From NCBI GenBank assembly GCA_001804865.1, contig MHBK01000033.1, positions 62,001 through 126,000 on the forward strand: DNA of 64,000 bases. The letters are read 5' to 3'. The notes under the pieces were generated by a model. The model was not told the origin of the DNA. It saw only the letters and a list, made by a program, of their open reading frames with translations, and did not search any database. The translations under genes and the position numbers were made by a program. Below, in pieces: positions 26,406-34,350 of the stretch. Each line of letters starts with the position of its first letter. The first letter of the stretch is position 1. The DNA is from Lentisphaerae bacterium GWF2_57_35. Lineage in GTDB: Bacteria; Verrucomicrobiota; Kiritimatiellia; CAIQIC01; GWF2-57-35.

Positions 26406-26726
26406 GGCTTTTCTCCTTATTTGTCAATGCCGGAGTAGATTCTATACCGTACATCAAAAGATCTTTTCCGCAATAGGCAAGGGCTGCTTCGCGACGGAGG
26501 ACGCTTCGGGTGCATCCCGACAGGCCGCAACAGCGGGCGCCTTCCCTACCTTTTTTGCCGTTGGTAGGGCGCTCACTCCGCTGAGCGCCGTGTTTTCCTG
26601 TCAAACATGCGGCTGTGAAGGATGCGCCCGACCGGCTTACGGCGGCGGCTGCGAAGGGTTGATCCTGCGCTTTTACTTGCAGACAGCCGGTTTGCTCGTA
26701 TGTTGAGGGCAACGAGGGAGGGTATG
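26406..26726. other. Intergenic region carrying one TIR-bounded element
   Basis: No gene is seen. The central part is the repeat element at 26508-26629. GGGAGGG at 26716-26722 serves the downstream lipoprotein gene. Confidence 0.7.
26508..26629. repeat. TIR-bounded element, copy 1 (imperfect)
   Basis: The left end GGGTGCATCCCGACAGGCCGC and right end GCGGCTGTGAAGGATGCGCCC are diverged inverted repeats. The interior has the hairpin GGCGCTCACTCCGCTGAGCGCC and the phrase TAGGGCGCTCACTCCGCTGAG shared with the element at 45787-45923. Confidence 0.7.
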
Positions 26727-27179
26727 ATGAAGATGACAAAAGGAATCGTTAGATGCGGGTGGATGCTGTCGGTTCTGGTCTTAATGCTGGTGTTGACGGG
26801 CTGTGCGTTATTGGTGGGCGCCGGGGCCGGGGCTGCCGGCATGGCTTATGTCGGAAGCGCGTTGGAAGCTACGGTGACGGCGGACCCGCCCACGGTTGAA
26901 CAGGCGGTTAACGCGGCCTTCGATTCGCTTCAAATCGGCAAGATTTCATCCCGCTCGACGCCTTTGGATGCCCAAATTGTTGGAACCATGGCCACTCGCA
27001 CGGACGTGGTCGTTAACGCAAAAATATGGAAGGAGGGCGGCAGTCGGATTTCAATTCGCGTGGGAGCTTTTGGCGACAAGGCGGTCAGCCGGCGCATTTA
27101 CGATGAAATATTGAAGCACCTGCCCCCGACGAGCGGAACGGAGAGCTCCACGAATGCCGCAGGGGCGGTGAAAAGCTAA
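26727..27179 (+). CDS. DUF3568-like lipoprotein
   Basis: The 150-residue protein has a lipoprotein signal (hydrophobic SVLVLMLVLTGC, lipobox Cys near residue 24), then a Gly/Ala-rich stretch and a compact domain with TVEQAVNAAFDSLQIGKIS and ISIRVGAFGDKAVSRRIYDEI. This matches the small DUF3568 lipoproteins of unknown function. It should be anchored in the periplasmic or outer membrane face. Tandem ATGs at 26724 and 26727 follow GGGAGGG; the second has better spacing. Confidence 0.75.
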   Translation: MKMTKGIVRCGWMLSVLVLMLVLTGCALLVGAGAGAAGMAYVGSALEATVTADPPTVEQAVNAAFDSLQIGKISSRSTPLDAQIVGTMATRTDVVVNAKIWKEGGSRISIRVGAFGDKAVSRRIYDEILKHLPPTSGTESSTNAAGAVKS

Positions 27180-27196
27180 GCGCCTATGCAGAGTCT

Positions 27197-29233
27197 TCAG
27201 CGAACGAGGACGTCGGTCACGTATTTACGGTCGTCCAGCTCCTCCAGCCGCTGTCGCAGCAGGGGGGAGAACGGGAAGAATTTCAGGCCCCGGAGGAGGG
27301 CGGATCGGGCCTCCTCCGTTCGATTCTGGCCTTCAAGAAAAGCGGCATAATCGCTCGACTGCTTGGTGGAAACGGGTATGCGCGCGGCGCGTTCCAGAAC
27401 AGCGGCTACCCGCGATATTTCGTCCGGCGGCGCCGTGACCCGCAGCAGTTCCTGCAGCATTTGATAATTCGGATAAAGCGCATGCAACCGTTGGATGGCC
27501 GGCCATGCCCGCGCCGACTCGCCAATGCAGACCAGTCCATAAAGTTCATAAAGCAATCGCTCCGTCTCGACAGGACGCTGCCGCCACGTCATGGCCTGCA
27601 ATCGATCGATCCGTTCCTGGATGTTTCGTTCGTAGAGCACGCGGCGATCTTCATTAAACAGGCAGGCGTCGATGATGCGTCGATTATCGATATGATTCCG
27701 AATCCAGACCGCGCAGAGATCGTCCAGGTGAATTAACAACCATTGCGGTCGCCGCATGAGTTCCTGGGTAAACGACTCCTTTACGCCGGTTAGGGAAACA
27801 ACGATGGCATTGATTTTTCGAGCCTCGACGACCTGCTCCCATCGTTCGCCCAAGCCCAGTGCAGGCAGATATTCCGCCCGCCAGAACGCGGACGGGAATG
27901 CTTCCGGTCGATTGTCGCAATACCCCGGCTGGGGATACAGTTCGTATTCCACCAGGCTGCCGATGTTGTAGTCGGTGAAGACCGGGCCCTTCAAATCGTA
28001 TTCCGTCGCCAGGCGCCGAAGTTGGGCATAACGTTGTTCGTCGTCAAATCCAAATGCCGTCGGCGCAATCGGCGATGGAAAGGCTCGACTGTATGCGCCG
28101 CTGACCACGGCCGCCGAGAGCCCGACGGTCAGCGCAAGAGCGGTCAACGAGCCCAAGCCGGTCCAAAGCGGGTGGAAGGCATGGGTTTCGCGACATTCCA
28201 GGGCACAGACTATAACCGGAAGGCTCGTCAAGGCCAGCAAAGGGGTGTTGCGCGCCATTAACCAGGCTGCGCACAGCGCCAACAAGGCGATCAAATCATT
28301 GGCTAGGCGGTTGCCGTAAAAGCTTCCCTGGCGCATCGCTCGCCATCGATTGACCGCGATGGCCGCGAGGGTCAGCAAACTGAGAATAGGCAGCGCCAAG
28401 AGCATAGGATTGACGACGCTTTGTGCATAGTCCAATGGGGAGGCGTTTTCCGTAATGGCCATGCCGTAATTTGTAAAAATGGCGGCCGGCTCCAGAAAGC
28501 CTCTCCAGCCGTTTGGATTCAACAAGCTGGCCAAGCCCAACAACGCCAGCCAGCCCGCTTCACGAAGCCAGCGCCGGTTCGACAAGCCTTGCTCAAAGGC
28601 AAACATTACGGCCGCCGCCAGTCCGAAAAAGAAGTAAATATGCGCATTGGCCCAAAAGCAGGCCAGGGGAATCATGGCCCAGCGAGGCCACCGCGCCCCG
28701 CGGCGAATCAGCTCGAACAATCCCAGGTAAAGCGGAAGGCAAAGATACGTGAAGAGTTCGGGCCGAATGTGCGCGCGATAACCCAGAATCACGACGGCCA
28801 GTATGCCCGCCAGCCATACGATGGGGCTCCCCCGGCGGCCGGGGACTGCGACGAGGGACAGGCCGAGTGCCGCAGCCAACATCAACATTTTCCAGACGAT
28901 CAAGCCATTCAAGCCGGCCATTCGATGCAATCCGTAAAGAATGACTTCTGCCAGCCAGTGGTGATTGACGAAAGGAAAATCCGGATGCGTGTAGGCGAGT
29001 AAGTTTGTTTCCGGGACGCTGCCTTGCTCCAGGATTGTCCGGCCCAGCAGCAAATGCCGTCCAAGATCTTCTGTAAAGCTGATGCCCGGCGTCCAAGCCA
29101 TGAGAAGCATCAGGATCGATAAGCTTGCCGCCGCCGTCCATCGAAAGACTGCGACGGCTTTCGACGGTTGCGAGGCGGGGATGCTTTCTGCCCTGATGCG
29201 GGTTGGCCGGTGCTCTGTGCAATCCAAGCGCAT
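27197..29233 (-). CDS. Multi-pass membrane protein, GT-C-like, with C-terminal helical repeats
   Basis: The 678-residue protein has about ten transmembrane helices in residues 30-390. The first extracytoplasmic loop (EDLGRHLLLGRTILEQGSVP, then AYTHPDFPFVNHHWLAEV) resembles the catalytic loop of GT-C glycosyltransferases of the PMT/ArnT kind. After residue 390 there is a soluble region, and the last 120 residues look like TPR-type helical hairpins. I infer a role in glycan or glycoprotein assembly. It is the only gene between the lipoprotein and tRNA-Pro. Confidence 0.55.
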   Translation of the reverse strand: MRLDCTEHRPTRIRAESIPASQPSKAVAVFRWTAAASLSILMLLMAWTPGISFTEDLGRHLLLGRTILEQGSVPETNLLAYTHPDFPFVNHHWLAEVILYGLHRMAGLNGLIVWKMLMLAAALGLSLVAVPGRRGSPIVWLAGILAVVILGYRAHIRPELFTYLCLPLYLGLFELIRRGARWPRWAMIPLACFWANAHIYFFFGLAAAVMFAFEQGLSNRRWLREAGWLALLGLASLLNPNGWRGFLEPAAIFTNYGMAITENASPLDYAQSVVNPMLLALPILSLLTLAAIAVNRWRAMRQGSFYGNRLANDLIALLALCAAWLMARNTPLLALTSLPVIVCALECRETHAFHPLWTGLGSLTALALTVGLSAAVVSGAYSRAFPSPIAPTAFGFDDEQRYAQLRRLATEYDLKGPVFTDYNIGSLVEYELYPQPGYCDNRPEAFPSAFWRAEYLPALGLGERWEQVVEARKINAIVVSLTGVKESFTQELMRRPQWLLIHLDDLCAVWIRNHIDNRRIIDACLFNEDRRVLYERNIQERIDRLQAMTWRQRPVETERLLYELYGLVCIGESARAWPAIQRLHALYPNYQMLQELLRVTAPPDEISRVAAVLERAARIPVSTKQSSDYAAFLEGQNRTEEARSALLRGLKFFPFSPLLRQRLEELDDRKYVTDVLVR

Positions 29234-29255
29234 ATGTTGAATAAACGGTAAGAAA

Positions 29256-29332
29256 TGGTCGGGGCGAGGAGAGTTGAACTCCTGACCTTTTGCACCCCAA
29301 GCAAACGCGCTACCAGGCTGCGCTACGCCCCG
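29256..29332 (-). tRNA. tRNA-Pro (anticodon GGG)
   Basis: The cloverleaf runs CGGGGCG ... CGCCCCG with discriminator A and an encoded CCA. The anticodon stem TTTGC/GCAAA encloses TTGGGGT, giving anticodon GGG, which reads CCC and CCU. The T loop is GTTCAACTC. It lies 23 bases upstream of the membrane-protein start on the same strand. Confidence 0.97.
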
Positions 29333-29494
29333 ACCTTAAAATATTATGAACGGCGCATTCAGCCAGGCCTTTGCAGGCCTTGCTGTGTGTACGCCCCAAC
29401 TTTGCGAGAACAGGGTGCCGAAGTTATCACGAGTTATTTGAAAGGTCAATGACTGCTTACAGAGAAGATTCATTCCAACTTCACGGCACGGAAA

Positions 29495-29890
29495 TCATTC
29501 TTCCTGCCTTGAAGATTTCTTTCGGGTTTGCTTGCGCCAAGCTTGCTGGAGGGCGGCAACGATTTTTTCCGGGGAAAATGGCTTTTCGACGAAAACATAA
29601 TCGCCCAGAGCTCGATTGGCGGTAGGCCGGACAATGCCGGACATCAGCATGACGAACGGAGGGCATCGTCCTTCCTCTTTGATCTGTTGAAAAAAATCTT
29701 CGCCCGAGGCGTCCGGCAAGGCCATGTCGCAGATGAGGGCATCGCACGGAAAGTGCTTCAGGATGTTCAGTGCTTCCTTGCCGGTAGAGGCGGATACGGT
29801 TTTGAAGAGCGGATCTCTCGATAGAATCCGTTCAAGCACCATGACGACCATTTCGTCGTCATCGACAATCAGGACTTTCATCGACGCCAT
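29495..29890 (-). CDS. Single-domain response regulator (CheY-like receiver)
   Basis: The 131-residue protein is only a receiver domain plus a short basic tail (KQTRKKSSRQEE). The acidic pocket is Asp10-Asp12 (VDDDE), the phosphoacceptor is Asp55 (ICDMALPD), and the conserved Ser (LMSG) and Lys (VEKPFS) are present. No output domain follows, so it must act through a partner; no histidine kinase is nearby. GGGAGGGG six bases upstream supports the ATG at 29890, with an in-frame alternative at 29881. Confidence 0.92.
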   Translation of the reverse strand: MASMKVLIVDDDEMVVMVLERILSRDPLFKTVSASTGKEALNILKHFPCDALICDMALPDASGEDFFQQIKEEGRCPPFVMLMSGIVRPTANRALGDYVFVEKPFSPEKIVAALQQAWRKQTRKKSSRQEE

Positions 29891-29979
29891 AGCAACCCCT
29901 CCCGACTGAACATACTATAGAATTGCCCGGGCTTGAGTTCAACTGCGCTCGCAGGAATATTTTTCAAAGGAAGGCTTTC

Positions 29980-30099
29980 ATGAAACCGCCCGGCATGGTT
30001 TCCGATTCCGATTCCGAAGAGCCGCTATTCATCAGAAACTGCTTGCCAAGAGTTGGCGGCTGCCTTACTTTGAGCCCGGTTTTTATTCGTGTTTTATGA
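29980..30099 (+). CDS. Short upstream ORF coupled to the HTH-EIIA gene
   Basis: This is a 39-codon ORF with a good ribosome-binding site (AAAGGAAGG seven bases before the ATG). Its TGA (30097-30099) overlaps the ATG of the following gene at 30096 (ATGA), and that gene has no clear SD of its own. The peptide (MKPPGMVSDSDSEEPLFIRN and onward to a Leu) has no recognisable domain. Its likely role is to deliver ribosomes to the next start codon. Confidence 0.5.
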   Translation: MKPPGMVSDSDSEEPLFIRNCLPRVGGCLTLSPVFIRVL

Positions 30100-30866
30100 A
30101 CACCGCCGGGACGGAATGGTTCCGGTTCAACGAGAAAGAGGATTGCTTGCCGTTTCGAGTACTAAACCTGGATGAGGTGGTCGAGTATCTGCACGTGACC
30201 CGCTCCGATGTGGAACGACTGGTTCATCACAATGAAATTCCCTTCGAAATGCAGGGAGAACGTCTGATCTTTCGTCAGAACGAGATCGATGCATGGGCTT
30301 CGCACCGGATTCTGGGCTTCAGCGAAGAACATCTTCGCAATTACCATAAGAAAAGTTCGGCCAAGGTCCATGATCTATCCAAGAAGCATGCCATTGTGCC
30401 GGAGTTGTTCAAGCCGGAACTTATTGCGCCGGCGATGACGTCCCGGACGAAAGCCTCCGTACTGCGCGATATGGTCAAATTGGCCGAATCTTCCGGGCTG
30501 GTGAACTATCCGCAAGAGTTGGTGCGAAGCATTGAAGAACGAGAGCGCATGTGTTCCACCGCACTGGCGGGCGGGATGGCGATTCTTCATCCCCGCAATC
30601 ACGAGCCGTACATGTTCGGCGATTCGTTTGTCGCGTTGGGCAAAAGCATCCAGCCCGTCCCCTTTGGCTCTCCCGACGGCGCCACAACGGATGTTTTGTT
30701 CCTGGTTTGTTGTCAGGACGATCGCATCCATCTTCATGTGCTGGCCCGGGTTTGCATGATGTGCCAGCAAACCAGCCTGCTGCTGGAACTGCGCGAAGCG
30801 CAGGATGCCGCCCAGATGTACGATTTATTGGTGAAGTCCGAAGAGGAAGTCATCCTGCAGTTGTAG
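30096..30866 (+). CDS. Helix-turn-helix plus PTS EIIA (PtsN-like) domain protein
   Basis: The 256-residue protein begins with an excisionase/MerR-type helix-turn-helix (LNLDEVVEYLHVTRSDVERL, residues 24-43, then EMQGERLIFRQNEIDAW). Residues 105-255 form a fructose/nitrogen-type EIIA domain; the phosphorylatable His is in GMAILHPRNHEP, matching the PtsN GIAIPH block. EIIA-Ntr proteins sense PTS phosphorylation and regulate partners; fusion to a DNA-binding-type domain suggests direct gene control, which is inference. No EI or HPr gene is in the window. Translation seems coupled to the short ORF at 29980-30099. Confidence 0.8.
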   Translation: MNTAGTEWFRFNEKEDCLPFRVLNLDEVVEYLHVTRSDVERLVHHNEIPFEMQGERLIFRQNEIDAWASHRILGFSEEHLRNYHKKSSAKVHDLSKKHAIVPELFKPELIAPAMTSRTKASVLRDMVKLAESSGLVNYPQELVRSIEERERMCSTALAGGMAILHPRNHEPYMFGDSFVALGKSIQPVPFGSPDGATTDVLFLVCCQDDRIHLHVLARVCMMCQQTSLLLELREAQDAAQMYDLLVKSEEEVILQL

Positions 30867-30868
30867 CT

Positions 30869-31627
30869 CTACGCATCGAGGTTCCACTTGCGCAGATCCG
30901 GCAGGGCCTTTTGGTTGGTCAGGTCGAACCAGATCGGCGTCATCGACACATAACCGTTTTCAAGGGCGTCGAGATCGGTTTGCTCCGTGTCGCCGAGTTG
31001 CTCGAGCGCTCCGTCCATCCAGTAATACACGTTGCCGCGCGGGTCCGTGCGGCGGTCGAATACTTCCACAAAGCGCGAGCGCCCCATGCGCGTCACGGCA
31101 TACCCCTTGATTTGATCGAGCGGAAGGTTGGGGACGTTGACATTGAGCAGGGTGTCTTCGGGCAGGCCGTGTTGCTGGATCATGAGGGCCAGGCGGCGGG
31201 CCACGACCGCCGCGGTATCCCAGCAAGGGTTCTTAAAAGAGTTGATGGAAATTGCCATGCTGGGGATGCCCAGGATCGTGCCTTCCGTGGCCGCGGAAAC
31301 CGTCCCGGAATAAATCACGCTGATGCCCGCATTGGGCCCCAGATTGATGCCGCTGACGATCAAGTCCGGCCGATGATCCAGAAGAGCGCATACCGCCAGT
31401 TTGACGGAATCCGCGGGCGTGCCGCCCACGGCATGACCAAAAAATTCGCCGCCGTTGTAGACGCGGTTGGTCTTGATTGGATTGGAAAGGGTAATGGCGT
31501 GCCCGACGGCGCTTTGTTCCGCAATGGGCGCCACCACGTCGATTTCGCCCAGATCGCGAACGGCTTGATAAAGCGCGCGGATGCCGGGAGCGTAAATGCC
31601 GTCATCGTTGCTGATCAGTATTTTCAT
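30869..31627 (-). CDS. surE: 5'/3'-nucleotidase SurE
   Basis: SurE hydrolyses nucleoside monophosphates, acts as a survival protein, and needs a divalent metal. The 252-residue protein starts MKILISNDDGIYAPGI with metal ligands Asp8 and Asp9; the Ser in SAVGHAIT and the Asn in SGINLGPNAG complete the site. The ATG at 31627 is preferred over a TTG at 31663. It converges with the HTH-EIIA gene, with two bases between stops. Confidence 0.95.
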   Translation of the reverse strand: MKILISNDDGIYAPGIRALYQAVRDLGEIDVVAPIAEQSAVGHAITLSNPIKTNRVYNGGEFFGHAVGGTPADSVKLAVCALLDHRPDLIVSGINLGPNAGISVIYSGTVSAATEGTILGIPSMAISINSFKNPCWDTAAVVARRLALMIQQHGLPEDTLLNVNVPNLPLDQIKGYAVTRMGRSRFVEVFDRRTDPRGNVYYWMDGALEQLGDTEQTDLDALENGYVSMTPIWFDLTNQKALPDLRKWNLDA

Positions 31628-31683
31628 GCCTTCCAATTTGTCAGTTCCTGGGTCGGCACTCAACTTAATTTTCGATTTGCGAT

Positions 31684-31821
31684 GGGTGCATCTTGACTCT
31701 GCCCCTCCTCAACGTCTGGCACTGGAAAGAAACCACCGGCTTACGCCGACAGCTACGTAGCTGCGTCCGTAAGGACGTGGATTCTTATTCATATGCGCGG
31801 AGGCCGTGTCAAGATGCACCC
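31684..31821. repeat. TIR-bounded element, copy 2 (138 bp)
   Basis: The ends are GGGTGCATCTTGACTCTGCC and GGCCGTGTCAAGATGCACCC. The interior (TCAACGTCTGGCACTGGAAA, hairpins around CACCGGCTTACGCCG and CGTCCGTAAGGACG) is nearly identical, in inverse orientation, to the 138-bp copy at 55798-55935. It forms the 3' end of the ubiquitin-like ORF. Confidence 0.92.
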
Positions 31822-32026
31822 ATTTGCGATTTGGACTGAGATCAGTCGATCGTTCTTTGGGGTAGGGCGAAGACTCCGGCGGAGCCGTGTCGACAACGGG
31901 TTCTGCCTCCGCCTCCACGTCCAGGGTAAGAGTCCTGCCGGTAAGCGTCTGGATAAAGATCTGCATCGCCGACGCGTCGAATACCGTCAGGGTTCCCAGC
32001 AAAAATGCCATCAACAATTTATTCAT
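31709..32026 (-). CDS. Secreted ubiquitin-like beta-hairpin peptide, 3' end replaced by a repeat element
   Basis: Residues 1-20 are a signal peptide ending in the cleavage motif Ala-Ser-Ala. The mature product would then begin MQIFIQTLTGRTLTLDVE; ubiquitin begins MQIFVKTLTGKTITLEVE, so 13 of 18 residues are identical and the rest are conservative. After that the sequence diverges (Pro/Glu/Ser-rich), and from about residue 69 it is encoded by the repeat at 31684-31821, which supplies the stop. The remaining ubiquitin fold and the C-terminal Gly-Gly are absent. I infer a bacterial secreted ubiquitin-like gene truncated by the insertion. The ATG overlaps the stop of the upstream fragment (ATGA). 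It may be a pseudogene. Confidence 0.6.
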   Translation of the reverse strand: MNKLLMAFLLGTLTVFDASAMQIFIQTLTGRTLTLDVEAEAEPVVDTAPPESSPYPKERSTDLSPNRKWVHLDTASAHMNKNPRPYGRSYVAVGVSRWFLSSARR

Positions 32027-32440
32027 GGGCGGTTATACCAGAGCATCCCCAATGTTTTGAAGCGGGAGCCTGATTTGAAGACCATATTCAGAGCGGTGGC
32101 CTCACTGCCCAACCGGATGCCGTTGGCTTTGACGGTGTTGACGCCATTGTCCAAGATCACCTCTCCATCGACCACCACCTTGCCCGTGATCAACTCCAAG
32201 CCCTCCATTTCCTGAGCCTTCAGGGTGCAATTGTCCAGGTAGAGGGTTGACGAAGATAACGACATGACGAGCGAATAACGCGTCATACAGGCGTAATCGA
32301 AGGTCGTATGCGGCTCGATGCGGAGCGTGGAAAAGGCGTTGATGGTCATTGTTCCGAACCCGCCAAACCGGAAAGTCCCCCCGCCTTGAACCACGACGTC
32401 GTTTACGATCGTCAGATTGGCGTTTTCTGTTAAATAGATC
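32023..32440 (-). pseudogene. 3' fragment of a beta-solenoid surface protein gene
   Basis: Reading leftward from about 32440, the frame encodes short beta-strand repeats (LTIVNDVVVQGGGTFRFGG, TLRIEPHTTFDYAC, STLYLDNCTLKA, GKVVVDGEVILD) as in secreted adhesin-like or beta-solenoid proteins. The frame remains open to 32703, but that part is translated hairpin repeat DNA and does not look like protein. The 5' portion, including any signal peptide, is missing. The stop overlaps the ATG of the ubiquitin-like ORF, so they were probably one operon. Confidence 0.55.
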
Positions 32441-32706
32441 GCCGGTTCGCAGAACCGGCCTACAAAAAGAGGCCAAAATGTTGGTGTTGTGTTGTAGGCC
32501 GACTCTGCCGCGTGAGTCGCAGAGGCGACAACGCGGCTTGCGTGAGTCGGCGTTCTTTGGTTTGTTTCAGCAGAATCGACATCCGTTTTCGCCAGGCTAC
32601 GCCGGACGTGATGGGTGGAATCATTCAGGGTTCTAGCGGCTACAAAAAACCGGGGCGAGGGCGCCCCGGCTCCAAAGAACATGATCCTCGTATGCTGAAG
32701 CACGCG
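32441..32706. repeat. Hairpin-rich non-coding DNA upstream of the beta-solenoid fragment
   Basis: It includes the hairpin GCCGGTTCGCAGAACCGGC (32441-32459), several copies of short words such as GTGAGTCG, and an inverted member of the GC-hairpin family, CCGGGGCGAGGGCGCCCCGG followed by CTCC (32650-32673). Confidence 0.6.
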
Positions 32707-33648
32707 TCAGGGCGCCGCCTCGGCATTCGGCTTAACGGGTTTCTCCAAGAGCATCCGAATGGCTCGCTCCAGAGCGGGATTGAATTCTTCCGAGCGATTC
32801 ATCATCAGGAAATGATCCGCGTTCTTCAGGACGATGGCATCGTAAGACAGCATGTGCCGCCGGTTGGCTTCATAGTTGATGGGCCATAGTTCGCCATTCA
32901 CGGAGATGACGGGAAGGCGGATTTGTTCGAATATCTTAGCGGCATCGCCGCTAATAAATTGCGTCATCATTTCGTTCATGGCGCTTAAGGCCACCGCCGG
33001 CGGCGCTGCGGACATATCGGAGAGAATCCAATCGCGAAGCTGTGAATCGGTGTTGGTTGAAATCATCTGGCTTATAAACGGCCGGGTTGCAGCCTGAAAA
33101 TTCTCTTCCAAAGGGGTCAGCATCTTTTGGAACTCTTCGCGAGTCATAGGGAACTCTATGTTTTCAAGGGTATCCGCTCCGATCAAACCGATGACGCGGT
33201 CCGGCATGAGCCGTGCCGCTTCTGCAATGACCGAGCCGCCCATGGAATGGCCTATCAGAATGACGCGGCGACTGTCCGTTGTTTCGGTTACGGCCCGGAC
33301 GTCCTCGCCGAAAGAGCTCATGGCGTACTTCGTGCGCGAAAGTCCGGAATGGCCGTGACCGGCCAGGTCCAGAATAACCACGCGGTTCTTTTTGGAGAAA
33401 TATGGAACCTGCTCACGCCAATAGCGGGCATCGCAGCTCCAGCCATGTACGAAGACCAGCGTGGGTTCTCCGCTTCCGTGGACCTCATAAGAAATGGGGA
33501 CGCCGTCTTTGGATCGGACGACGTGGGGCCATTCTGCTTGCGCCGGTATTGCGAAGGCCAGAATCAGCCATCCCAAACAGCCCAGTCGGCTCAGCCTATG
33601 TTTTGTATGTCCGAAGGTTCTACCCATAATTATCGCTTTAATTTTCAT
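32707..33648 (-). CDS. Secreted alpha/beta hydrolase
   Basis: The 313-residue protein has an N-terminal signal sequence (helix LGCLGWLILAFAIPAQA) and an alpha/beta hydrolase fold: FVHGWSCDARYW oxyanion strand, nucleophile Ser in GHSMGG, and the catalytic His in NADHFLMM near the C-terminus. Substrate is unknown; it should act in the periplasm. AGGAAG six bases upstream of the ATG at 33648 supports the start. tRNA-fMet and its terminator lie just upstream on the same strand. Confidence 0.85.
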   Translation of the reverse strand: MKIKAIIMGRTFGHTKHRLSRLGCLGWLILAFAIPAQAEWPHVVRSKDGVPISYEVHGSGEPTLVFVHGWSCDARYWREQVPYFSKKNRVVILDLAGHGHSGLSRTKYAMSSFGEDVRAVTETTDSRRVILIGHSMGGSVIAEAARLMPDRVIGLIGADTLENIEFPMTREEFQKMLTPLEENFQAATRPFISQMISTNTDSQLRDWILSDMSAAPPAVALSAMNEMMTQFISGDAAKIFEQIRLPVISVNGELWPINYEANRRHMLSYDAIVLKNADHFLMMNRSEEFNPALERAIRMLLEKPVKPNAEAAP

Positions 33649-33707
33649 GATCTGCTTCCTCCTATTCGAATCGTTCCTGACGCATAGACTCGCGTCAACA
33701 TAAGAAA

Positions 33708-33733
33708 AGGCCCGGAACGTGTGTTCCGGGCCT
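33708..33733 (-). terminator. Rho-independent terminator after tRNA-fMet
   Basis: On the minus strand an 11-bp stem AGGCCCGGAAC/GTTCCGGGCCT with a 4-base loop is followed by TTTTCTTA. It lies 5 bases after the tRNA 3' end. Confidence 0.9.
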
Positions 33734-33738
33734 CAATT

Positions 33739-33815
<77 letters not shown>

Positions 33816-33954
33816 GTCAAAATTTTCAAACATCAACTATAAGAGCTTAATGAATTTAACGAAAGGAACCAACCGAACCGAGCATTCCATCGCTATGTCA
33901 GGCATCGAACTATACACGGGATCATTTGTGATGCAAGGGCTTTTTCCAATAAAA

Positions 33955-34350
33955 TTAAAATTTAAAGTTCATGGGGAGCAAATCGCCCAAGGTGAATTGC
34001 TCGAAGCTGCTGAGGCGAGTGGTTTTGGCGACGAAAACAAGGGTTTCAGGGCTGCCGAATTCGGAGAGAACCTGGCGGCAGGCGCCGCAGGGATAGGGGA
34101 CGGCTTGGGGTGCGGCGATGGCTACAGCGGCGATTTTCTTCTGACCGGCGGCCACAGCGGAGAAAACGGCAGTGCGTTCGGCGCAGTTGGTAAGGCCGTA
34201 GGAGGCGTTTTCAACGTTGCAGCCGGTAAAGACGCTGCCGTCATCGGTCAGGATGGCGGCGCCTACATGAAAATTGGAGTAGGGAGCATAGGCCTTTTCC
34301 GAGGCGGCCGCGGCTTTTTTGAGGAGCCTCAGCGTTTGTTGTTTATTCAT
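33955..34350 (-). CDS. cdd: Cytidine deaminase
   Basis: The enzyme converts cytidine and deoxycytidine to uridines. The 131-residue protein has the zinc site Cys56-Ala-Glu58 and Cys88-x2-Cys91 (PCGACRQVLSEF), and YAPYSNFHVGAAIL at the N-terminus, all typical of the homotetrameric form. It overlaps the upstream purine nucleoside phosphorylase by 8 bases and is the last gene of a three-gene nucleoside salvage operon. Confidence 0.97.
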   Translation of the reverse strand: MNKQQTLRLLKKAAAASEKAYAPYSNFHVGAAILTDDGSVFTGCNVENASYGLTNCAERTAVFSAVAAGQKKIAAVAIAAPQAVPYPCGACRQVLSEFGSPETLVFVAKTTRLSSFEQFTLGDLLPMNFKF

